A stretch of DNA of 64,000 bases from Macrotis lagotis (taxonomy: Eukaryota; Chordata; Mammalia; Peramelemorphia; Peramelidae): positions 287,375,719 through 287,439,718 of the forward strand of contig NC_133658.1 of the NCBI RefSeq assembly GCF_037893015.1, in the 5' to 3' direction. Below the pieces are notes generated by a model. That model was not told the origin of the DNA. It worked only from the letters and a program-made list of their open reading frames with translations, and did not search any database. Both the position numbers and the translations under genes were made by a program. This document shows positions 1 to 11,393 of the stretch, one piece after another; the stretch's first letter is position 1, and every line of letters starts with the position of its first letter.

Positions 1-743
1 TTCAAAATCAAAAAAGTTGGGTTCAAATCCAGACTCTCCACTAACTACTTGCATAACCTTGAGCAGCAGGGCTTTCCATATCTCTGAGTTTTAGTTTTCT
101 CATTTGCCAAATGAGGAATGAACTGCTTACTATTGAAGATCATTCCAGATCAAAGCCCGTGGTGGTGGGAAGAATCATTGCTGTCAGGGGTGACCCATCT
201 TCTTGTCTCAGATCCCCTCCCCAAGTCATCTGGGATGGTCAAGTAGGAAGAATGCTACTACCAGAGGACAGTGCCCCATCCTCTTTTGTTCTCTTTGCCT
301 GGGCTGCTTTACTGTTCATAGTTTGAATAAAATTGATATTAACAGCTCCATTAATTGTGAAATGCTCTGCTTCTTCTTCCTGTAGTCCCCTAGCCCAATT
401 AATCTATGCAACTCTGGGCCTCGCCATACACTTCATCACTGTACTTTTAAGATGTACTTTGTAGTTAAAACATTCTTTTCTGGGCTGTCTCCCCCAATTA
501 GACTGTAAGGGCAATTTGAGATGAAGGACTGTCTAGCTTTTTCTATTTGTAATCCCACTGCTTAGTATAGTTCCTGGTACACAGAAAACACTTAAAATAA
601 TTTTTTTCATTCATTCTTTCTCCCACAAGTCCTTGTACCATTATAGAATGATTTCAATTTGTTTGCCCATATGGCCTTTTGGGAGGTAACTAGCTGGAAG
701 GCAAATCACTCCTATGTTTGCTGGAAAGCCAACCATTACTTAC
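1..743. other. GTF3C5 intron 7: MIR and L2 fragments
   Basis: 1-118 is a plus-strand MIR (CORE sequence, then TTTTCTCATTTGCCAAATGAGG). About 395-630 is the 3' end of a plus-strand L2, with the AGACTGTAAGGGCA and CTGGTACACAGAAAACACTTAA signatures. No exon is seen on either strand. Confidence 0.6.
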
Positions 744-824
744 GTGTCTTTTTGACTGTGATGGGGAGGCTGTAGTTGTAGGTGCTGCGTTTTGCTTTGA
801 CAGGCATGTCATTGGGGGCATATC
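744..824 (-). CDS. GTF3C5: GTF3C5 coding exon 7 (residues 320-346), last exon in the window
   Basis: 81 bp, acceptor CTCCAG before 824 and donor GTAAGT at 743. It completes the split glycine codon and encodes GYAPNDMPVKAKRSTYNYSL and then PITVKKT; the last base is the first base of a codon starting with C. I find no further exon in 1-743, so exon 8 and the acidic tail are outside the window. Confidence 0.92.
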
Positions 825-3800
825 CTGGAGACAAAGAAGGGAACAGCAACTGAGGTACAAAGAAATAAAACTGGCTTCAAAGAAAAAAAGACTAGGATCA
901 GAAGGAGTCCCAAGATTATAAGAAATACTGGATAAGAACTGAAGAGAATCAGAAGCTCAAGCAACCAAGAAATCCTTATTTAAGCAAACATGAAAATATT
1001 CTTGGCCTATCTGCAATAAGAGTTAAAATTCATCCACACAGTCATCCATATAAGAAAAAAAGAATAAGTATAAAACAAATCAGAAACTGAAAAGACTAAA
1101 AGCAAATAAATTGAGGTATGGTTTTTCCTTTGGTTTTTATTGTTATGACAGTTTATTTTACCATATTTCATTCCACAGCGAATTCGGAAATCCAGGACTT
1201 GATAAATCTTCGCTTCTGGGTTTTTTCTGGGGTCATATCCATACCGAATCCACAAACTCCTCCAGGGACCAGTTATCTGAAAAAGATACAATTTCAGGAG
1301 GTGAGTTAAGGATCCAGGTTCCTAAAAAGCTAATGAATTCCATGTTTTCTCAGGAAACACTGATGATGATGATGATGAAATCTTCCTAATACAAACAGTT
1401 CTTACTTTATGTGGGTAGACTGTTTTGAAGATCTCTGTGTAAAGTGATTTTTACATTATGTGAATTTGCCATATGGCACTGAAAAGAGGGATCAAAATTC
1501 AGGGATGGGGGAGATGATTGCGGGTGGGGGGATGGAGAGGAGGGGCAGAAAGAGGACTTTTTTCCATGGAGGGTCCAGGGTAGGACATATGAAATGGGGG
1601 GATAAAGAATCAAGAGCCAGGGCCAGTCCCCTGGGGGCCTGCATGGAGCCTAGAGGAAGAATATTAAGGGGGGCAGACATGCTGGTGCTAGACACAGACA
1701 CAAATAAGAGAGGACAGCTAACACAAGGGGCTAAGGACAGACATTCAGTACCCAAGCACATAAAGACAGAATACTCATACAGACCAGACACACTTCTCTT
1801 AGCAAAAGAGATCCCAAACTAAGCCCCCTAGTACTAGTGGTGGCAATTTCTTGATGTGTCTGTTCTGCTTTCATTTGGAGAGGGTTTTTTTTTTTTTAAT
1901 GAGGGAGAAAGAGGTTGTGGAACACAGAAAAAATTCAAGAGCAGGGACAAAGAGAGTACAATCCTGTACAGTTAACATAGTGTTAGGGACTGCTCTGGGA
2001 GTCTCTTCTCACTCTAGAGCTATGATCCCAAGACTATGGCTATGATTCCATGACTGTTTAAGAAGGTGACTTCTAAATCCCTTTTCCACTCTAAATCATT
2101 TGGCAACCAGAGCAAAACTTAATGCATAGATGCAGCAAGACAGGTGATAGATGTCAGGATACTCACCATATAATAAGCCACATAGGGAAGCAAGACCTTG
2201 AGTTTATCTGGGTGAACACTGATGTTGGCCTTGACAGCATTACGGGACCAGATGGGACGAATTTCAAACAGCTAGAAAATGATGAAGAACAGAAAGAGAA
2301 TTTACCCACAGGTTCCAAATAGACACACTCTAGAATATCATGGAATTTGTTGCTGGTGATTGTTATCAAGGGAAAAAGGAAGCCATGGGAAGAGTTAAAA
2401 ATATTTTCTATATCCTCATGGTTTAAAACTCCTACACTGTTTCCATTCAAAGCTCTTTGAAAGAACACTTTTAGAAATTATTTAAGCCTGGTGATATACT
2501 ATTTTGGTTTTGGTAACAAAACTTTTATGTTGGAAATGTATAATCTCAGTTTAACTCCCCTTAAATAAGGAGAATAAGACCTGATTCAGTGACTCAATTC
2601 ACTTTTCATTGTGCACTAAGCATTGTAAAGTAAGGTGAAAAGAAGTATACAATCTGATGGGAAAACAGAATGTTGTCGTTTCCAAAGGCACATACAAACT
2701 AATAGTGTAAACTTTGTCAAGGGTAAGGGAATGTGGAGTAATGGAACTACCTGAGTTGCAATCATAAGCTTCATCTGGGCAATCTAAGCACTTCTCCCCA
2801 ATCTAGGTGTCTATACCAGTAGAAGCTGCTTGGTGGAGTGTGAAGGAAGAGTTTTCCTGAGATTACAAGACGAAGTATTTATTGATATTACCTTTAGAAC
2901 TGAATCTGGAGGTGAAAAACTCACATCTGCTAATGAAATGATTAAAAAAAAGTAAACATGCCCAAATCCAAACAGCTGAGCAAATATGAGGCGGTTAATT
3001 CCAGGCCTGGGCTTCTTCTGATGAGGTGTCATAGTGTGAAGTGCTCCAAGACTACTACCTTTCTCAGTTCCTCTTCCATCTTCCTATCTATGGGGTTAGT
3101 GCACAGCCGCTTCCAGGTCTGAACAGCAGCTTCCAGTGGCTTCATGGGCACTTCATCATCTTCAAAGTTCACAAAGATTGCATTGTGGGGTCTCCGAGCT
3201 CGGCTCAGACCAATTAGGTTCTCCCCAGAGACAGGTGGATTATTGTAGCCTTCCCTGAAGGAGAATGTCACGCACAAATGTAAGAGCACAGCAAGCATAA
3301 CAGACATCCTTTAAATTTTCAAAAATTTTCAAGGAATCATGCTTTTATGAAGGTGGATTCCCCTTTCACATTTTTACAGATGGCTCCATTAGTTGCTGTA
3401 GTCAAAAAAATCTTGCACCTAGTGGTCAATCTTCTCTTTTTTTCAATGGTTGCATGATATATTATCTTTTAAAAGTATCATTCCATACCACAGAAACAAT
3501 GTAAAGACCAACAGACTGCCTTCTGTGGGGGGGGGAGGAATTGAGATGGGGGAAAATTGTAAAATTCAAAATAAATAAATAAATTTAAAAAAATATCATT
3601 CCAATGATTTTCACCTGCCACAGATTCCCTCCACCCCTTAAGACAATCACAGTACCGTCAAACACATCCTCAAACTCAGCTCACCTTTTTTGGTCTCTCC
3701 AAAACTGTTGAGACTAGCTCTTGAACAGAAATATAAAAAGTTTTCACAGACCTCTGCATGAAGTCTTTTTACCTTGGTAAGAACTAAGAGAGAATACACT

Positions 3801-6800
3801 CCACTGATAGAACCTTTGAGATGCCAAGGTTACCTCCATACTCACAATTGGCTTTCAACTAGGAACTTTAGTTAAAGATAGACACCCATAGAGGAGGAAT
3901 TTGGTATCATAGAAAGATAGCGGTTTTGTAGTAAAGAGACTAAAGCTGAAATTTTGGTTCTCATGTTACTAGCTGTGTGGCTACAGATAAAGCACTAGAC
4001 CTCTCTGATCCTCAGTCAACTCATTTGTAAATTGAGAATATGTGCACTACCTCCTTCACAGAGTCATTGTGAGAAAAGCACTTTGTAAACTTTTAAGTAC
4101 TTTAAATCTGAATTATCATATAGGAATGTAATAAAGTTCTATAAACTTTAAATGAAACCAATCTGGGAACTTAAAAAATTTTAATTGCTTTTGTGATCAA
4201 TTTTTAAAAAGACTAGGGGTGGCTAGGTGGTGCAGTGCATACAGCATCAGCCTGGAGTCAGGAGTACCTGAGTTCAAATCCGGCCTCAGACACTTAATAA
4301 TTACCTAGCTGAGTGGCCTTGGGCAAGCCACTTAACCCCCACTGCTTTACAAAAAAAACCCCTAAAAAAAGTCTAAAAATTCAAAGCAATCATCTTCCAT
4401 CCTGCCTTCACCACCTTGCACTCACAGCATTAATTGGTATCACTGACTAAAGTCTCTCTTCTCTTCCACCGATCCAACATAAAGTTGATAAAAATGATTT
4501 TCCTCATATCTGATTATGTCACTTCCTCTCACCTCCTTAAAATAACTCCAATGGCCACCTCTAGGATCAAATAGGAACAACTGTTCATCTTATAAAACTT
4601 GCACAGTCTGGCTCCAATCTACATTTCCATTCTCATTACATGTTATTTCCTTTCCTGTCCAGTCAAAGCAGCTATCTTGCTGCCCCCTCCCCCCTTTACA
4701 TCTCTAGACTCCCTACCTTCTGCACAAACTATCCCTAAGGCTCCAGTGGAAGCCCTTCAATGGGTGCTGGAGGGCATAGTGGAACAAGAAACATGCACGA
4801 AATACCCTTTTCCCCCAACCTTCCTGCCAGTGCCTCCTTCTCTTCCCCTCCTTAGCCCTGCAGAAAGAAATCCAGAATTCTCATTTCATTTTGCCCCTCA
4901 GACCCAATTTTTCTTTCCCAATGATGGTGAGCTGGGTCACTCCAGGTTCCTTGCCTTGCAGGACAGATATGGCTGTTTACACTGATTTTTTTTAGTCAAT
5001 CTTTAGAATCTCTTGTTTCTTTTAAAACTTAGTTGAAGTACTTTCTAGATGTAGCTTTTAGTGGCTTCCCATACAAGTTCTTTTTGATTTTTTTCCAATT
5101 ACATGCAAAAATAATTTTCAACAATCATCTTTCTGTAAGCTTTTGAATTCCACAATATCTACCACCCTCCCTTCCCTCTCCTCATCTCCCCATGGAAGTG
5201 AGCAATCTGATATGGTATGTACATGTACACTCGTATTTAACTTATTTCCATATTAGTCATACTGTGAAAGAAGAATTAAATTAAGGGGTAAAAACCATAA
5301 GAATAAAGAAAAAACATAAAAGAAATTCTCATCCAAGTTCTAACCCTAGCTTTGTCACTAACCAATTGGGGCCCTTGGGCAAGTCACTTACCCTCTAAGA
5401 TCTCAAATGTCTTCCTCTGAGGGTATGAACTAAATGATCTTTAATGTCTCTTCCAATTTAAAGGGAAAAAAATGCCCTGTAACTCAAGAGATTGTTTTTA
5501 AAACAGGTTATTGATTCTAGAAAACAATTTGCAAAGCTGAAATATTCTATCTGGATCTGGTTTAATATAAGAAATCATACGTCTCGGATAGCTATTAGAG
5601 TTATCTTGGTAAATATGTATGGAAGAAGGCAAACAGTATAGGTTTTCCCCACAGAGACAGTGAACTTCAAAAATTCATTGCTTGCACTCCCCATGACTTT
5701 TTTTTTGCAAGGCAATGGGGATAAGTGGCTTGCCCAAGGCCACACAGCTAGGTAATTATTAAGTGTCTGAGGCCACATTTGAACTCAGGTACTCCTGACT
5801 CCAGGACTGGTGCTCTATCCACTGCGCCACCTAGCTGCCTCCCATCCCCATGACTTTTTGAAGTATGTTAAATAAGCTGTTTCCCAGTAGGAAATGACCC
5901 TTTTTACTTAGACCTCATATAGTATAGCATTTGGGTTTTTTCTTAAACTTTTGTTTTATTTACTTTGCATATTTATTTTATTTGTATTATAATTGTTTTT
6001 GTGCCTGATGATCCTTCTAACTGTAACCTATTTTGCTGATCTATGTAGTATCTTCTGTATTCATAACATTAACTATTTGTTGAGGTAACTACTACCTTTT
6101 AGTATTTATTATTGTCGAATTCCCAACAGAGACACTTATGGTTATTCATTCTAGTATTCCAGTAAATTTCTTTTTTAAACAACCAAGAGGAGTGAAGTAA
6201 AATAGGCAGAATTTCCTCCTTCAAAATAGTATTTTGGGAGAAAAAGTCAATTTTCCTTGTTATCAACAGAAACCTGAACTGCCAAATGAAGGATTCCCTA
6301 ATGAAACATTTCCATTTTTCCACTATGGAAAGTCACAGAAAGTTTGAATGTTTAAAGTTGTGAGGGAGGCCTTGGGAAATCAGCAGAACCAACATAAAGG
6401 AGTTTGACTTCAGTTAAAAATAAGAAAACTGGCAACAGATAAAGGCAAGACATCTATTAACATCTGTTCTCAAGTCACTCCAGGTGCCTTTTTCCCAAAA
6501 TTTCAGTTACCACTTCAATAGTGAGAAACTCAATTTGGTATCTACAAAGGGGTCAAGTGTAAAAGCTCCTGGAAGTAGACAAACATGTGAGTTTGTATAG
6601 CTATTTGAAGGACGACCTAGAAGAATAATCAATTGACTTCCTGGGGAAAAAATGCAGGTGTCTTTTCCCTCTATTTTTTTTAGGTTTTTGCAAGGCAAAT
6701 GGGGTTAAGTGGCTTGCCCAAGGCCACACAGCTAGGTAATTATTAAGTGTCTGAGACCAGATTTGAACTCAGGTACTCCTGACTCCAAGGCCGGTGCTTT

Positions 6801-9800
6801 ATCCACTACACTACCTAGCCAGCACCCCCCCTCTATTTTTTTTCTCAAAAATTTGTTCTTTTCCTTCATCAGAAAGCAAATAAGACAAACTACAAACAAA
6901 TGCTCATTAGAAAAAGAGAAACCTGGAGACTTGAGATGCTCTGCTGTTCTTTACCTTCTTGCCCCACCTAAACCCACTGTTTGAAAACACTGGGCCATGG
7001 TAGGATGGAGGAGGAGAACAATTGTGGCAGAATTCCTTTAGTATGGTCAGAAGGAACAGAGTTCCAAATATGTACCCTACTGCACTCTTGCACTTGGTCC
7101 CTAATTAAGCCAATAAATGATTACCTGATGGCCAAAAAGAATCAGAGTCCTAGAGTTAGCAGTAGTTTGACAGGGGTATATAAACACTTTATCTCACTTT
7201 ACCCAAAGTAAAACTAATTCATTCCAGACCCCAGAAACCATTTATCTGCTTTTTTTGACTCTACTAACTATATGCAGAAGTGAATCGTTTAATTAGCAAT
7301 TTAAGAAGCACTCAAATGACATTACTAGGTCATATTAAACGGATTTGACCTGGGGAAGCAGTGAATGGTGAGAATTTACTCCTAAGAGGTGCAGCTAAAT
7401 GACATTTTCATATTATCAATAATTAGAGAGAACTGAACAATAGTAAGCACTGCCCTCTAGCTTCAGAGGTCAGCAATGACTATTCATGGCCTGGCACCCT
7501 GGGGCTCTTTACATGTATCTTTCTTTGAATACAAGAGTCACTACTGACTCTTGTATTGAGTTTCAAAAAATATAAAAATATAAAAAACATGGACTCTCTC
7601 TGGACTTAATTTCAGGTTAAGAAATTTTGCATCTTGAATAGCTATTAAATTTATGGGGGGGTGGGGCAGCTAGGTTTTGCAGTGGACAGAGCACCAGTCC
7701 TGGAGTCAGTTCAATTCTAGCCTCGGACACTTAATGAATGCCTAGCTGTGTAACCTTGGACAAGTCACTTAACCTCACTACCTTACAAATATAAAAAAAA
7801 ATTTTAAAAAAGAAAAACGTTCTTCACATACAAAAATCAATTAGGTAAAACAGTTCATGATAGGTCTAACCCTCAAGGGTTCTCACTTTGGTACAGGGAG
7901 AAAGATGAGTTTACTCACCTCTTCTCTCTCTTATCTTGGTGTATGCTTGAAAGGAGATGGGATCTTCTTCCTCTGTGGGAATGCTGCAAACTTATGTCCT
8001 CCCACCAACCAGATGGGTATTTGTTCCCTGATCTACCTGCTGCCCCACACTGAGGTAGCTCCTAACAACCAGTCCCTTCCTGTCACCCTCAAGACCCAGG
8101 CAAGGTACCAAAGGGACCCTACTCTCATTCCTTTCTTAGCGGTTTTAGGCATCCTTTCTGGAGTGGACCCAGAGTAGGAGGTATCACAATTCTCTAAATT
8201 ACTTTCAGTGCTATCAAAAGACCTTCAGGAAAATCCTGATGATATAGCCAAAAGCCTCCTACAGATTCAAGATAACTAGCCACTGTAACCTTACAAAACA
8301 GACAAGGTCTAGATTTACTGACTGCCAAGTAGTCATGTGGACAATAGAATTATTGAATGGATGAAGAATGTTGTTTCTATGTTAAGCAGTCTGAATTGGT
8401 TCTGGATGCTACTAAAAAACCCAACTGATAGAACCTCATGTATTAGGAAAAAAAATCAGCTGACACCTGGTCTACTTTGTTTCAGTCTTCCCACATACTC
8501 TCTTGGCTCCTTCCCATATTAACCCCATTAATCACCATCTTTTTGTCATTCTTAAGTCCTCCTTTGTTCTGAAGGCTTACATCATCCAAAAAACAAGGAA
8601 CATTGCAACATTGCAGATGGTCAAATCCATGATGCTACTTCGGGCCCAGTGTTACCAATAGTCCACCCTTTACCCTTTGTTGTAACTGATGACATCATCT
8701 CCCCAACTCAGCTAAAAGCAGCTATGAAAGACCTACCTCAGACCCCAGTTCCCCTTAGTTAAATTAAAATAAAAAGGCTGAAATGTGGATCCAGGCCTGA
8801 GTTTCATTCTTGCTCAGTAGAGCCCCATTGATTATCCTTTCTCAAGGACAGGAATCCTAACCTTCACAGAAACTCCAATCAATGCCCAATCTCACCTTGA
8901 TGACCCCTTCCCCCAAACAAAGCATCCTCTAATGGAGACCCCAACAGCTCCCAGTCTCTATAGAAACCACACCACCCTGCCTTCTATATCCAATACCCTA
9001 TGAAAAGATTTGCTCTCTCCAATACCCTATGAAAAGATTTGCTCTCTCCACTACCCATTGCTGGAGTCTACTTGGACCCAGCCCACTGTTGTTCCCTTCA
9101 ATAAAGTTTTGCATTTACTTCCATTTATAGCACCTTCTTCCTTTTTACCTAAGGCTCACCTTTTGATCTTTCATTAATGAGAGATAATTAAATGTTTGTT
9201 AACTCGACCTGGCAAAACAAATTATTAGGAATATATATATGTAAGCATGTGTATGTGTTTGTCTACATATTTACATATGGTTTGAATATCTCCACTGGAA
9301 TCACTGGTTGTGGACAGAGAATTGACACATACTTATTTTCCACAATTTTTGATAGGGGAAAGCCCCACCAATAAATGATTACAGCTAACATTTATACAGT
9401 GCTTAAGTTTGCAAAGCACTTTACATACATTATCTGGTTATGGGTATTATTATCCTCATTTTACAGATGAGAAAATTGAAAGTTTAAATATTAAAAGTGA
9501 TTTGTCTACAGTCACCTAGTAAATATTAGATGCTGATGTCATCAGTCTTTACACTTCACTCTACCATACTGGATCTCAATAATTTAGAAACTCTTCCTTG
9601 CCTGGGACTATGTCAAAGGGAGAGAATCTGAAATTCAATAATCCTATTGTTCACATGACTACTGAGCTTTCTGAAGGAGTCCTAGAAGTTGGATGAAGCC
9701 TGGTAGTGCGGAAGACACTCACCGATGTTGTGTTTCTGGTCGGTAAAAGTAGTCCACTGGGGTGTCTAGGCGAGAAAAAATTGGTGGGGGGATATAGAGA

Positions 9801-11353
9801 GGTAATTCCTGGTTGAAGAATTCTTCCTTCTCTGGTTTGAGCATAAGAACTTTGTCATACATAGAAGTGTTTTTGCAACCTGCTTCTGTGTGTATTGCCA
9901 GATACTGAAAATCTGACATTCCTGGAAAGAGTAAAAAAAATTACTATCATTATGATCAAGAGACACTCTAGGGGAAGTTAGGTGGCACAGTGGATAGAGA
10001 AACATGGATGAGGACAGGAGGACCTGGCTCAAGTCTAGACTCAAACACTTAATACTCATTTATCTGTGGGATCTTGGACTTTTCACTTAACCCTATTGAC
10101 ATGCAAAAACAACAACAACAAAAAAGAAACAAACACCCCATAATCATGGTTACAATATAAACTCTATGATTGTCACCTAAGAACACCTGACTCCAAGGCA
10201 CAAAACTCTAATATCCTTTAAAAGTTCTAGGCAAGTATTACTTGAGGAAGAGCACTAGACATTTACTCTGCTGAAGACAGAACTAACTTTGCAGCAAACT
10301 CCTTTCTACTTAATTGCCTGGATCAACACCAACATTCTTCCGGTTTATGTGATATTACAACATGTCAGAAGTTGACAGGAAGAGATAGCATGGAAAGAAA
10401 TGGAACAATCAGGAGATTTGGATCTTATCCTTAGCCATACAATTAGCTGTGATATTGGGCAAGTCAAGTTCCCTTCCAGATCTGTGAAATGAGGGGACTG
10501 AATTAATTCTTGAGTCTGACCTCTAGTTCTAGAGTCTAGTCCAGCTCAATTAAGTATATTATGTTTGAAAGACTTTTTTTAATACTATGAATAACCTAGC
10601 TCTAGAAAGAGCACCCTTTATCATTTTTACTCCATCTTGCTAGCTTAAGTCTTAAAGTAGTTCTTGGGGAAACTCTACCCCTCACTATAATTTGTATATT
10701 TTTATTTTTCTTCCTTTCTACATCTCCTCTTGTCTTGTACTTTTTGTTTTTCTTGTTCATTCTTATGTCTCCTCCACCTATCTTAGGCCTGAAATGATAG
10801 TACTCATGGGCACTGATGAGTCCCATGGGACCTCTACCTTGAAATTTGTAAACAGTTGTAATGATGCCCAAGATTTCCATGTCAAACTTGACTTCTGCAA
10901 CAGTTGCTCCTCCACCTTCCGCTCTCCTCTGTCTTGTCTTCTTCTTGATCTTAAGCAGCAAACTACTGGTAGGGAAACGGTTGGCACACACAGGATGGCA
11001 GTATGGATCCTTGGGGCGGAAGTACAGCTCTAACCTTTTGGCTGAGTCTGCATAGATCTGCAATGACAGAAAAAAAAATCATCAGTGTCATCCCAAACAC
11101 ATCCTCCTCAAAGTCTTTCAATATTCAACTGCAAATTTGGGAAGTGGCTGGAAGCTGCAAAATGAGAGCTGAAAAATTTAAGAAATGAAAGTCTCAAAAT
11201 AAATAAATAAAGAAATAAAATTTAAAGAAAGAAAGAAATGAAAGGATCTTAGACTATAAAATGTTAGATCTGAAAAGAACCTTAAAGGTGATTTAGAGAA
11301 ACCTAATCATTTTAATGGAAGAGGAAAATTAGGCTCAAAGAATTGAGAATTTG

Positions 11354-11393
<40 letters not shown>

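Larger units (their letters stand above)
825..3058. other. GTF3C5 introns 4-6
   Basis: Introns 825-1161, 1277-2166 and 2272-3058. Apart from the splice sites and a short GAT run near 1360-1376 I see nothing distinctive. The 1,490-1,660 stretch is purine-rich on the plus strand. No second gene is supported here. Confidence 0.5.
3255..9722. other. GTF3C5 intron 3, repeat-filled
   Basis: Holds an L1 3' end (3,495-3,598), MIR copies (3,915-4,115; 5,330-5,460; 9,375-9,560), an L2 fragment (4,380-4,745), a minus-strand L1 3' end (5,065-5,330), four short CORE-SINEs and a possible LTR (8,770-9,140). The remaining sequence, including 5,870-6,660, 6,830-7,660 and 7,812-8,770, shows no exon or family that I recognise. 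Confidence 0.6.

Noticed and set aside
4216..4370. tRNA gene, because of A- and B-box-like motifs
   Set aside because: The head is only tRNA-derived; it is joined to the CORE segment and A-rich tail of a SINE and cannot fold as a tRNA over its length.
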